The notes under the pieces: model-generated
Seen by the model: only the letters and a program-made list of their open reading frames with translations
Database searches by the model: none
What the model was told of the DNA's origin: nothing
Part shown: in pieces, positions 50,001 to 59,565 of the stretch
Numbering within the stretch: position 1 is the stretch's first letter
Layout of the letters: every line of letters begins with the position of its first letter
Origin: Liolophura sinensis
Lineage: Eukaryota > Mollusca > Polyplacophora > Chitonida > Chitonidae
Assembly (NCBI RefSeq): GCF_032854445.1
Contig: NC_088295.1
Location: 43,821,385 to 43,885,384, forward strand
Direction of reading: 5' to 3'
DNA length: 64,000 bases
Translations under genes and position numbers: made by a program

Positions 50001-52231
50001 AATGATATAATAACCTTCCAAAAAGCGGACAAAACCTAAGAAGGAAATTTTAGAAAAAAGGCCAATGGTATTATATGCCAATGTCAATGAAAATAAACTT
50101 AACATGTTATGAACATTTCGTTGCAGCTCCTGAGCTAGATGTTCAGAACTAGATGAACTAAATGTTATGAGCTAGATGCAGATCCTGGCATAAACAATTT
50201 GTAGTGTGGCAATATCAAGAAACACACCCACATATATGTAAACTGGGTACATTTCCCTCAAAATTGCTTACAGTGTAACATTCATAGCTGAGGAAAATTC
50301 TGTCCAAAATTTGAAAAATCTCCCAAAAACGTAAAAATATTAAAAATGGTAAGAAAGTGTGTACCACATTTGAACAGTCTCGCTAAATTAGTTTTTTAAA
50401 TGTCTTCTTCACCATGAGGCATTAAACAAATCACCAGTCCATAATTCCAAAGTTTATACAACGAATAAAACAAATGCTGACAAAACCATTCAAACCTATC
50501 TTACCCACAATTCCATAGGCTGACACAGACCGACTCATGCCATTGTTACTGCGCTGGGACATGCGTGTTTTGTTGCCATGATAGATCATCGTCAAGAGAT
50601 TTTTAATCTCACCCTGCGTATATTCCACCTGGATAGCAAAAAAAAAAAAAAACAGAAAAAGATAGGAATACTATAGAATATAAACTGAAATACTGGAACT
50701 GACTGAAACATTTCTGGATTGTTTTTTTGACAGTCTCTTTAATCCAGCAAAGGAGTTAAAATTATAAACAAAAATCATGCTGACTGGTCTTTGATGGCTA
50801 AAAATATAGTTTTTTTGTAAGGACTACATTTTTTTAATGTAGGGACTAACCAATATCAAAGTATAATGACTTGCTATTTGGAATTACACAAAACTGTCAT
50901 ATGTTACAAGTGAAACAAACAGACACTCTAACCACCGAAGCGGTCGTTTATATTGAAAAGAGATCTATTTTTGCAAAAAGTTGAACAATCAATAATCATC
51001 AAGGAGTTAAAAGATGAATCCAAGGATGATATCTGTGACAGACATTTCAGCATAAATAAAAAAAACACATTTAGATTAATAAGTTAATCGCTTAAAAAAT
51101 AAAACCAAGAAAAATAACAAACCTTGTCATCATGAATTGCCAATTCTCTAGGCTCGGTTCTATCAATCTTTAACACTCTGAACTTGGTCTCATTGTTGTT
51201 GGAGCCCACTAGATAAAACCTCTAGTAAAATAACACAAGAAAGGAAAATATATATATTCAGTACACAATTACTTTAAGACAGGCATATAAGACATATGAG
51301 AAACTTTCAATAACTATAAAAGAAAGAGGTGCATAGTAAAAATATTTTCGCAAAAAGACAGCCTAATCTTTGCAGAGATGTGGAGCAGGTTTCTAGAGTC
51401 TCTGTCTCTGGCCCTATATCTTTACCGGGCCAGGGAGAACAAAATTGACTAAAAACCTTTCAGCACTGCGCAAAAACAGACTTTTAAGATTTAGCAATTT
51501 AATCTTGCTTGAACCAATGGTAAACCATACACCGATTCACACCATGTCCGATAAGTCCTTTCTGGACAATCGCTACAGTCCAAAACTAGTGTTAATGTTG
51601 GCTCTTACCTCTCAGCTCACCCGCACACGCACATGTATATTCTACTTGGTAAAGGCACACGAGACCAAAACTCACCTCATAGTCATCGCAAAAGCAGCAG
51701 CCATGTTGCCTTCACCACGGTTATGGGTCTTGAAAAAGTTATTGTTCCTAGATGGTGCATGTACGGTGAACCCGACAAGCCGAGCATCATTGCCGCCTTG
51801 TTTAGAAATAGTTTGCCGTGTTGTGAATACGGGGCTGGTGTACCATTACCGAATGGACTTTACCTGAGATGTTGCATGTGCAGGCGAGCTGAGAGGTAAG
51901 ACTTAATGGTGACACCACATTTGGACTGCAGCCATTGTTTAGAAAAGATTTACTGGACATGGAGTGAATCAGTGTATGGTTTACTATTGGTTGGCCATGT
52001 GGCTACAATACTCCCCCAGCCCAATATGAAGAGAGGAGTTCAAGTAGCCACCTGTGGTTAAATCTTGCTTAAGAGTTATGCTATATAAATTCTGCTTGCC
52101 ATTGGTACTGATGGTGCATGTTGTTGTTGTCGTACACAGACTTGCCAACAAGTTGCTCTAGCCAATTTACTTACCGCTTTCGTTTCATACAACACAATCT
52201 TCTGCGTTGAAGATATAAGAGGGACTTCCAT
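27152..52231 (-). CDS. FIG4: FIG4 / SAC3 polyphosphoinositide 5-phosphatase
   Basis: Complete minus-strand gene, 22 coding exons, 924 residues (human 907). FIG4 is a Sac-domain phosphatase that removes the 5-phosphate of PI(3,5)P2 on endolysosomal membranes in a complex with PIKfyve and VAC14. Exons in transcript order: 52175-52231, 51123-51221, 50505-50628, 49879-50035, 49019-49069, 47933-48240, 46997-47131, 46234-46334, 45481-45643, 44285-44382, 43404-43537, 42438-42554, 41478-41613, 41112-41170, 40194-40360, 39573-39714, 37576-37634, 36915-37059, 36131-36211, 30386-30572, 29641-29717, 27152-27329. All junctions are GT/AG and in phase. Landmarks: start [19 protein letters not shown] with A at -3 and G at +4; [21 protein letters not shown]5R motif [10 protein letters not shown] with catalytic Cys at about residue 538; [16 protein letters not shown] near the end. 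Exon 6 adds roughly 50 acidic residues relative to human. Exon 20 is a Ser/Asp-rich linker. All catalytic elements I know are intact. Confidence 0.97.
27335..28242. repeat. Tandem duplication of 454 bp, two copies identical by eye
   Basis: Copy 1 is 27335-27788 and copy 2 is 27789-28242. The junction 'ggcgacg|aaaaaaaataatata' and every stretch compared agree at an offset of exactly 454 with no indel noticed. Each copy starts in the FIG4 intron 21 polypyrimidine tract next to the acceptor for exon 22, and contains one internal degenerate SINE segment and the tail of another SINE. Identity this high implies a very recent event or an assembly error. Confidence 0.93.
28182..28441 (-). mobile_element. 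SINE, near full length
   Basis: Read on the minus strand: tRNA-like head at the 28441 end (GTAGCTCATTTGGTTAGCGC), body with the 'ccaccataatgctgg' core, and A/T-rich tail at 28182. Its tail half overlaps the second copy of the 454-bp duplication, whose right breakpoint lies inside the element, suggesting the SINE was cut by or took part in that event. Confidence 0.85.
28984..29081. repeat. (TA)n microsatellite
   Basis: Nearly pure TA repeat of about 100 bp in FIG4 intron 21, with interrupted (ATATGT) edges. Frames of alternating Tyr/Ile across it are not genes. Confidence 0.97.
30787..30876. repeat. 18-bp tandem repeat, about five copies
   Basis: Copies of 'aaagatgagggtggtgac' in FIG4 intron 19. 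Read on + they give an acidic hexapeptide repeat ([24 protein letters not shown]) within an open frame of 91 residues from 30769 that follows a cacag acceptor-like site. It is antisense to FIG4 and I see no partner exons. Confidence 0.8.
31143..31350. repeat. Two-copy tandem repeat, about 102 bp
   Basis: 'caacactcctacatgacctc' starts at 31143 and again at 31245. The copies share the rest of the unit with scattered substitutions and a short insertion in copy 2. Intron 19 of FIG4. Confidence 0.88.
32857..33178. repeat. Minisatellite, 44-bp unit, about 7 copies
   Basis: 'gagtgtcactcagcagg' begins at 32861, 32905, 32949 and so on, exactly 44 bp apart. Early units are nearly identical; the last three carry shared variants ('aaatacagtaatgtg'). 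Located in FIG4 intron 19. Confidence 0.95.
36330..36487 (-). mobile_element. SINE fragment, head missing
   Basis: Tail and body of the common SINE (plus-strand reading starts 'atttatttatttgattggtg'), ending abruptly at 'cttcccacttacggccg', so the tRNA-like head is absent. It lies about 120 bp upstream of FIG4 exon 19 within intron 18. Confidence 0.85.
37393..37557. mobile_element. Probable MITE with roughly 30-bp terminal inverted repeats
   Basis: 'gggccaatttcacaaaactt' near 37402 and its near reverse complement at 37522-37557 ('acaaagttttgtgac', then 'ggcccctgatct') bound about 165 bp. No coding capacity. It ends about 20 bp from the donor of FIG4 exon 17. I did not find a clear target-site duplication. 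Confidence 0.7.
37756..37972 (-). mobile_element. SINE, internally deleted
   Basis: Contains the (AAAT)n tail, body and the tRNA-like head ('cgctaaccaactgagccaca' on +), but lacks about 40 bases around the B-box region compared with 48343-48604. Intron 16 of FIG4. Confidence 0.87.
43108..43230 (+). mobile_element. SINE fragment
   Basis: 3' half of the SINE ending in 'caatcaaataaataaat', in FIG4 intron 11 about 120 bp downstream, in coordinate terms ahead, of exon 11 territory. Head absent. Confidence 0.83.
43651..43868 (-). mobile_element. SINE, diverged
   Basis: Tail 'tttatttatttattcatttg' at the left, body with 'gccagcattatggtgggagg', and a worn tRNA-like head near 43850 ('ctctcagccatggtggcccc'). 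FIG4 intron 10. Confidence 0.82.
45287..45362 (-). mobile_element. SINE tail fragment
   Basis: Only the tail-proximal 75 bases remain ('agtgttttacgcaccactca', then 'agaatatttcacttgcatga'), about 120 bp from FIG4 exon 9. Confidence 0.7.
45930..46072 (+). mobile_element. SINE fragment
   Basis: Body and tail, ending 'ccaatcaaataaataaaaaa', in FIG4 intron 8. Head absent. Confidence 0.85.
46385..46554 (+). mobile_element. SINE fragment
   Basis: Starts 'aggcccataagtgggaaggt' and ends in four AAAT units in FIG4 intron 7, about 50 bp from exon 8. tRNA-like head replaced by a short 'ggaggccc' remnant. Confidence 0.85.
48343..48604 (-). mobile_element. Full-length tRNA-derived SINE (best copy)
   Basis: About 260 bp. 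Read on the minus strand it begins with a tRNA-like head containing an A-box (tggctcagtcgg, 48602-48591) and a B-box (gagttcaagtcc, 48534-48523). A body follows with a GC-rich 'ggtttcccccgggctctgcc' core. The element ends in (AAAT)n at 48343. This is the reference for the family in this window. It lies in FIG4 intron 5, about 100 bp upstream of exon 6. The head is a polymerase III promoter relic, not a functional tRNA gene. I do not assign a published family name. Confidence 0.93.
51513..51993. mobile_element. Long imperfect inverted repeat (foldback element) in FIG4 intron 1
   Basis: Left arm 51513-51633 and right arm 51873-51993 are reverse complements over about 120 bp with roughly 80% identity by eye. 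The best block is 'cttacctctcagctcacccg' against 'cttacctctcagctcgcctg', and both arms share 'gtaaaccatacaccgattca'-type sequence. The 240-bp centre is not self-complementary. It is a foldback or MITE-like element, or two opposite insertions of one repeat, lying within 200 bp of the FIG4 start exon. Open frames across it (such as 51445-51867 on +) have no family resemblance. Confidence 0.8.
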
Positions 52232-54493
52232 CTTGTGAGTTTACAAGTGTTTTACATTGTGACACAGAATTAGAAATCAGTTAAATCGTCCGTTTCGGTC
52301 AGAAAATCAGATGTAATGTGGGCGTACAGGAACTGTTCGATCATCTCCTTGTTCTCATGATCCATTAAATCTTATCATCTTAACCTCCGACTGCTGGACT
52401 TACATACCACTAAGCATTGTCTTCCAAAAGAAAAATACAGTAACCAAACCCTTGCAAATGTAAGAATACTTTCATAGTATTTGACAGGTGTCTTTGGACT
52501 TCTTCGAGTGTGAATGTGACACGAAAGAGTGATTGAAACGGGAGATAACTCCCTAGTGAGGGAAGGATGGAACGCGTTCGGTAGTGACAGGAGATTTCTT
52601 CGAAGAAGCAGACGAAACGCATATTATCAGCCAAAACAAAGGTATCCCAAGAAAATCTAAACGTTGACTTTATCCACAGTTGATATTAATACTCAGCACT
52701 GTATCCCACTCCTAGTATGCGATTGGGACGGCTTGTTTTGTTGACGGAGACGTTGAGGAGACCATCCGACTGACAATTGGTACCTTTTAGTGCCCATGTT
52801 TTAAGAGCAGCTTGTGTCATTTTGCACATAACTATTTTAACTCTGTGGTATGCACCAATGTAAAATTGTTTATAAATGAAAGGAAAAACAATTTTAAATC
52901 ACTTCAGACCTACGATACCGAGAAGTTTAATCAGTTTGCATTCACAACGTGGTAAGTGGTTCCACACTGACTGAACAGTCATCTCTCATCAGAATCACCC
53001 TGTGGTTCACAAAACCTGTGACTAATATTAGTCCCAAATGAATCTAGCATGTTAACCTAGCTAGCAAAGATTAATAATTACCATTGTGCATGCCATTTAT
53101 TTCTGCTTAAACCTAAATCTGTATTTAAGGTTGTGAGATGTTAGTGCTTCTAGGTATTAATTTTATAATTATTACATGCAACTTAATTAAGGGCTGGGAC
53201 AAACTATTTCTGGTATATTCGTCCCAGTTAAAGGTGAACTGCAACACTTAAAATTTTAGTAAAATTCCTTTGTCAGATGGATTCTCCTGTTATTTTATTT
53301 AAGTTCTTTTTTATTTAATAGAAAATATTTACGATTATGTAATGTGATGTGTATTGTACGAAAAATGTACTTCCTTATCTTTCTTTGTTTTTAGAAGGCT
53401 GTAATATCATTGGTTAGTGATACCTGTCATTCATGCTTTAAAAGTGTAGTAGTTTTTGTTAAGTCATGTACAATCAGGTGAATGAACGATGGCCACTCTG
53501 AAGTCGTACTTTACATTTTAGGGAAACAGACCATGACGTCAGAACAAAATGATTGTCCAGATTTATTTAGTTTTTTTCTATCAAAACATACTGTATAAAA
53601 ATTCATACTCATCTACATAATAATACAAGAATATAACACAATTATCCAAATGTATTCAGCCTGACAACTTTCATTTTCTGATCAGTAACCTTTGCAGTTG
53701 ATATTTTTAGGTATAATCTGGGACTAACACAACAGATATTTTGTCTCAGGTATAATGTGAAAAGTCCAACACATTAGCCCATACCAATCACTCTATCATA
53801 CATTTTCTAAATAATTTCTTCTACTAATTATTCCTCATGCCATGAGTTTATAAGCTTAAGGTGTCAGGTAAAATGTGTTTCAGGCATTTTTTGGTTTCTT
53901 TACAGCCAGGGATAGTGAGATAAAATTGCTTTTGGGATATGGGATGCAGGTAAATATACTCTACCAACAGTGTAGTAACTAATGTGGTTTACATTACTAC
54001 CGGGAGCAAAGATCTCATGTTTTTTCTTTTTTTGTGTGTGTGTAACTAATTTGAGATATGACGTAAAAATGTGAATGTGGAGATGTCCAGAAGTTTTTCT
54101 TAAGTTACCCAACATAATGCACAATTGAACAAAATATAATGTGTGGTATGTGGCTCGCATACTTGTCTCGTCTGAGAATTAAATTTCTGAACAACATTAG
54201 TTGATCCAGGAGAGGAGATTTGATGATGTCATTAACCTTTATGGAGAAAGTATATAACTATATAGTTTCCACGTGCTTTTCTAATGACACAGCCAGTATT
54301 TCAGTGTTAAATGTACTTGTCGTAACATTTCATTTAATTATTTATTGAGGTCATACAATGACGTTTGCCTTTTGACAGTTGTGATATCTGATTGTTTTTG
54401 TTCCAGAAAATGAACTAATGTTCTTCTACCATCTGACCCTGTGAATCTACAAAAAGGTCAACGAAAGGCCTTGATGGTCTTTATCCAATCACC
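52232..54493. promoter_or_regulatory. Head-to-head intergenic region between FIG4 and PIGZ
   Basis: 2.26 kb between divergent start codons. A good acceptor (tttttgttccag, ending 54406) just before the PIGZ start suggests that PIGZ has a 5' UTR exon spliced in from further left. That UTR would carry a tiny upstream ATG-AAC-TAA at 54409. No TATA box I would rely on and no other gene recognised. Confidence 0.45.
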
Positions 54494-57047
54494 ATGACAG
54501 CCAAGGGTACCTGTGTATTGAAACAAACACTTATTCTCTCCCTATGGTTACTGCGTATCATCCTGGTTTGCTGGCCTCAAACAGGATACATTCATCCGGA
54601 TGAATTCTTCCAGTCTGTTGAAGTAGCTGCAGGTAAATTATTTGTAACCCCTCCCCACTAATTACGTAGGTGGGAAGGTTTGCCAGCAGCCTGTTGATGA
54701 TCGTGGGTTTCCTCTCACCATAATGCTGGCAGTGTGGTATAAGTGAAATATTCTTGAATGCAGCATAAAACACCAGTCAAATAAATAAATAAATCTCCAC
54801 AAGCTAACAGTGATGTGTAGTCATGTGTATTTGCTTTGTGCAGAATGCTTATGATGAGTACTTTTCGACATGCTAAATCTTCCTTTTTTATACATGTATA
54901 ATATAGGAAAGAACAAAACTTGTATTTAACTGAATCATCCCCTGCTTTCATTACTTTTGGGACATTGGTGACGATTGACGGCTTTCAAAGGGTAGTTTAT
55001 GCAGTCTTAGATTCATTAAGCCCACTTGCCTTCCACCATTATGGCTAACATATCTGTACTTCATAGCTGGGACGAATACAAGTTCACATTGATCACATGT
55101 TGGAAATTTGCGATGGTTTTAAATATCTGTCGATGGTTTTAAATATCTGGGCACTGTGGTTTCCAACATCCTTAAAAACTGTTTCCATTTTGTACATAAA
55201 AATTTCTTGAGTACATTGTGGTGTTACGCAGTAATTACAGTCAGGTTAGTGAATTTATTAGAATTAGGATGAGCTTGAATTTGTGCAAAGCATTTCATCC
55301 TATTATTACTTCTCTTTTTTTTTCAGGTGACATTCTTGATGTCGAGGGAAAGAGAACTTGGGAATTCAATTCCAATGTCCCAATCAGAAGTGGATCAATC
55401 ATTCAAGCCACTGCTGGGTTCCCTCTATACCTGTTAAAGATTTTGGACCAGTTGTTGAGCAGCATTTCTGTCATGACATCATATTCTGTTCTGATTACTC
55501 CAAGATTGTTTCTGGTCTTATTGAGCTTTATGGGTGATTTTTGTGTGTGGAATTTGAGCCAAAAATTTTCTGTTTGCCCCAAAACAAGTCTACTGCTCTA
55601 TGCCAGTTCCTTTGTCACGCTTGTGTTTTATACAAGAACACTTTCAAATACAACAGAAAGTTTCCTCTTTAACATTCTGCTACTTTTTGCATTGTCTGAT
55701 GTGAAAAGTTCTCCAAAAGAGACCATAGACCAGAAAACATCAGCAGATGATGAAAATATTGATGAAACATTTGGAAACATCTGGTACCAAACTGTTATGT
55801 GCAGTATCTTTATGGGTGTTTTACTAGCTTGTGGAATTTTTAACCGGCCAACATTTGTTATTTTCGCATTGGTACCTGTGGTACTTTGGATGCAGAATAG
55901 TTATTCTTTGTTCACATTATTGGCTAGACTTTTGTATTTAGCAACTGGATTTAGCCTCATGTCATCCTTATTGGTCTGTCTGGACACAGTGTACTTTAGA
56001 ACAGATTTAGTAGATTTGCATGTGGACATCAAGTTTTGCCTGGAGAAATCAGAGAATGTTGTGACTTGTTTATGTCAAGCAGCTAGTGACCATTTTGTTT
56101 TTACCCCATGGAATTTTATAATATACAACACAAATAAAGACAATCTTGCATCCCATGGAGCTCACCCATGGTACTTACATCTCACTGCAAATGCTCTCAT
56201 TCTGTTTGGACCATTGAGTATTTTAGGAGTTTGTGCACTTATTAAAGCATGCTGTTGCGAAGCAAGATACTGCCTAGACTGGAGACAGAAGAAACTCTGG
56301 CCCTTAGTTTGGATATTTTATTTGCCAAGTCTTTTACTGTCTGTGTTTCCTCACCAGGAGCCACGTTTCATCATCCCGCTTCTGACACCAATGGTGTTGT
56401 TAGCAGCCCACATGTACAAACCAAAGTCTGGCTTGTTCCATCTTTTTACATTTGTGTGGATAATTTTCAATGCTGCCGGTGTTGTTCTTTTCGGATTTTT
56501 CCACCAAGGAGGTGTTGTGCCAAGTTTAATGCACCTGCAATCTAATGAGTCAACTCTTTCAACTGGTGCATCACTGTTGGGTGGTCAGAAGGTTATGCCA
56601 CCCACTGCAGTGAGTCATATGATCTACTTTCACACATACATGCCTCCAGAGCACCTGCTCCTGAAATACAGGAAGATGCCATTCAACGACAGAGGAAGGA
56701 GTAAAACAAGTGCCACTGTACGCATTCATGATCTCAAAGGTGGTGAGGACTTTGTGTTAGAAGAACTTATTTCAAACTTGAAGGAGCAAGCTCAACAAAC
56801 AGATCACCTTGACATATATGTTATTGCCCCATTTACATGGGTATTCAGCAACTGTCATAAATTCGACATGAAATGGGTTCAATCTTTCACCCCACATCTC
56901 ACACTAGAAGATCCACCAGATTTGTTCAGATTAATTACCCATGCAGGTTGGACCAATGTGTCACATTGCTTGCCACCGGGAGACAAGTTTGTATTGCTTT
57001 ACAGGCTAAGAAACATGTTCTCTCTCATTCTGCTTAAGGTTCAGTAA
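54494..57047 (+). CDS. PIGZ: GPI mannosyltransferase 4 (SMP3)
   Basis: Two coding exons, 54494-54632 and 55327-57047, 619 residues (human about 579). PIGZ is an ER multi-pass GT22-family enzyme that adds the fourth mannose to GPI precursors from dolichol-phosphate mannose. The first exon encodes an N-terminal hydrophobic segment followed by [16 protein letters not shown]; the HPDE(F/Y)-type motif in the first luminal loop is the GT22 signature. Exon 2 encodes many membrane segments with family landmarks [28 protein letters not shown] and [12 protein letters not shown], and a hydrophilic C-terminal part. The Asp/Glu-rich insert near residues 180-200 ([12 protein letters not shown]) appears lineage-specific. 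The start has ACC before ATG, a good context. Poly(A) signals AATAAA at 58025-58030 and 58116-58121. A SINE fragment sits in the intron. Divergent from FIG4, convergent with SLC5. Confidence 0.94.
54668..54795 (+). mobile_element. SINE fragment in PIGZ intron
   Basis: Body and tail only, starting 'gtgggaaggtttgccagcag' and ending with AAAT repeats, 35 bp after the exon 1 donor. The GC-rich core is deleted. Confidence 0.82.
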
Positions 57048-58205
57048 GCATTTTTAATACACATTCCTTGAACAGCATACCAGAGTTATAGGTACAAGCC
57101 TCCGTTTTGTATTAAGGTTGGCTTACCATATGTTAATAATCTCAGAGAAGATATTTTGCTCTGTGTTCCAGTGTAAGATTGTTCATCAGAGGTGCAAATG
57201 ACAAATGAGCTGTGGACTGGTATGGACAGTTATACATGTACCTACTAAAACATTCTACTCATCTATTGGGCACAGATAAATACTCCATCTGTATGCAATC
57301 TGAAATACTTGATAGCAGCAAAACGTGTGTTCTTTGACCTTTAGCAGTAAAGTTTTGAACTGTGTTATATGAATATGCATTTTGTTGTTGAAGCCCATGC
57401 TGAAATAGAAATTGGAACATATTTCCATTTGATCCTTATCTTGTTTCTTACCCAAAGAGCTTGATCAGTTGACAGTCAGATAAACAATTTTCAGCTGGTT
57501 CACCGGTATCTCGACATCAGTATGTTGTCTGGTTTCTACTATGTAGACACTGATACATTTCCTCCTGCAACAAACCTACAAGCCTAATTCATTGTGTAGG
57601 TGGAACATTCATGATTATGGTGTAACACTTATCAAATTAACAAGGCTCACAATTTCAGTCTGAACACTAAAGATAGATGTTCTGCAACCTGCGGGTAGTT
57701 GTAGGTTACCCCTTGGTTTCCTCCCATTGCAATGCTGGCCACAGTTAAATGAAATATTCTTGAGTACAGCGTTAAAGACCAGTAAAATAAAAAATATTCA
57801 AACTACATGTAAGTGTAGTAATTCACTATTTAAGCAAGAAAAAAGTGTTACTGGTACAGAGGCATGTAGAATTTAATGTACATGCTGTTTTAAATGTGCA
57901 AATACCTTGAGTAGTTCATCCACTGATGTTGTGAATCATAATTGGAGCTTAATCATTGAAAACTGTTATGTATGTTTGTTGTTATTGTTGCTTTTATGCA
58001 CTTTCCTGTTTAATATAGAACAAAAATAAATGTTGTATTTTTGAATATAAATGAATGCATGTAGTTTCTTTGACTCATTGTTACTTAATGTTTTATTGAC
58101 CCAATGGGTTCTGTAAATAAAGATTAACTTTCCACAAGTATTTTTGTTTGATGACATGATTAACTGGTATTTGGTATGCTACTGCAAGTCAGAAATCACA
58201 TGAAC
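57048..58205. other. PIGZ 3' UTR and flank
   Basis: Probable 3' UTR to about 58140 (AATAAA at 58116-58121). It includes a SINE fragment at 57680-57797 on + (ending 'accagtaaaataaaaaatat'), so the mature PIGZ mRNA likely carries SINE sequence. Nothing coding recognised. Confidence 0.6.
57680..57797 (+). mobile_element. SINE fragment in PIGZ 3' UTR
   Basis: 'tgcaacctgcgggtagttgt' to the degenerate A-rich tail. It is diverged from the 48343 copy. Confidence 0.75.
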
Positions 58206-58453
58206 ATCTTGATTGATTGATTTATTTATTTGATTGGTGTCTTACGTCGTACTCAAGAATATTTCACTTATAAGACGGCAGCCAGCATTATGGTGGAAGG
58301 AAACCGGGCAGAGCCTGGGGAATGCTACCTTCCCACGTACACCCAGAGAGGAAGCCAGCATGAGCTGGACATGAACTAACAGCGACCACACTGGTGAGAG
58401 GTTCTTGGGACATTACGCTGCCCTAGCGCGCTAACCAACTGAGCCACGGAGTA
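58206..58453 (-). mobile_element. SINE, near full length
   Basis: Plus-strand reading runs from 'atttatttatttgattggtg' to the tRNA-like head 'gcgctaaccaactgagccac'. A short deletion removes part of the body after 'cagagcctgggg'. Between PIGZ and SLC5. Confidence 0.88.
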
Positions 58454-58624
58454 CCTTGAGATGATTACCATATGACATATGTGACATGTTGAAAGCCGCA
58501 AGAAGAATTCTTATGACAAGCTGCATTTTCCGTAAAAGTCCAAATTCCATCTTCAAATTACAATCACTAGGAAATATTCCAAGGAATGCTACCCTATGGT
58601 GGAAGATAACTTGACGGAATGATA

Positions 58625-58725
58625 CGGGTTTCTTTCCACAATAATGCTGGCCGCCGTCGTATAAGTGAAATATTCTTGATTACGGCGTAAAACACCCATC
58701 AAATAAATAAATAAATCAACACAGC
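58625..58725 (+). mobile_element. SINE 3' fragment
   Basis: 'ataatgctggccgccgtcgt' to AAATAAAT, opposite in orientation to the copy 170 bp to its left. Confidence 0.8.
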
Positions 58726-58845
58726 GGCAAAATTCTTGAAAAGCTGAAGAGATGAGTTGCTTTAAAACAAACTATCGCTGTGCTTTATGGGCTCAGGTTG
58801 TGTCCAGACATATCTTCAAACGACGGCAGCAGGAAAAATAATTCA

Positions 58846-59007
58846 GGGAATGAGACCAAGAAGCCACATGTAGGCATGAAGGCAAAGCTGTGCTTCATGT
58901 GTGACTCAATTACCAAAACCTCAGCAGGGAATGAGACCAAGAAGGCACATGTAGGCATGAAGGCAATTCTGTGCTTCATGTGTGACTCAATTACCAAAAC
59001 CTCAGCA
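58846..59007. repeat. 81-bp tandem duplication, two copies
   Basis: Copy 1 58846-58926 and copy 2 58927-59007 start 'gggaatgagaccaagaag' and differ at only a few positions. Both strands stay open through them: + gives two 27-residue units containing HVGMKA and LCFMCDSITKTSA, - gives VIESHMKH units. No start, splice or family context supports coding. Confidence 0.9.
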
Positions 59008-59565
59008 GTACCCCGGGCACTACGGTTTCCTCCACCCACAAACTTGGCTGCAGCCATATAATAATGGAAAAACGAGTTAATCAATCAATAAAGCAAATAA
59101 TCAGTCACACGAGACTTCAGGGTCGTGCTTCATATCCGTCAGTGTGTACATACCATACTTCTGCGTATTTGTTTTAGTCTGATGTCGCGTTGAACATCCT
59201 TCCCTTTCTTAACAGAGATTGTCTTGCATACATTGTAGTGGAGTTTAAACTGTTGACTTGCAGATCACACTATATAATAGTTAAGATTATTTTAAACCAA
59301 GGCAGATTTGTGGAAGTGTTTTCCAAGTTCTTTTACATTTAAAAAATCCGAGTCTGGAATAGTATTCTAGTGAAGATAAATCTATCCTACCGCCTTAGAC
59401 ATTTCATTGATAAGTAATTGAGAACAGAATAGAAAGATTGTTTGAGTTTTTTTTTATTTACTTATTTTTATTATTCTTATAACTGATGTAATAAGTGGGC
59501 CTTCCATTGTACTTAATATAAATTTCAAAATATCCAACATATATTTAAGAACTCTGGTTTCATCT
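59008..59565. other. Convergent 3' flank of SLC5
   Basis: AT-rich, no gene recognised. AATAAA read on - at 59458-59453 is a candidate poly(A) signal for the SLC5 gene. Confidence 0.5.

Noticed and set aside
51445-51867. 140-codon open frame in FIG4 intron 1
   Set aside because: It runs across the foldback element and has no recognisable domain.
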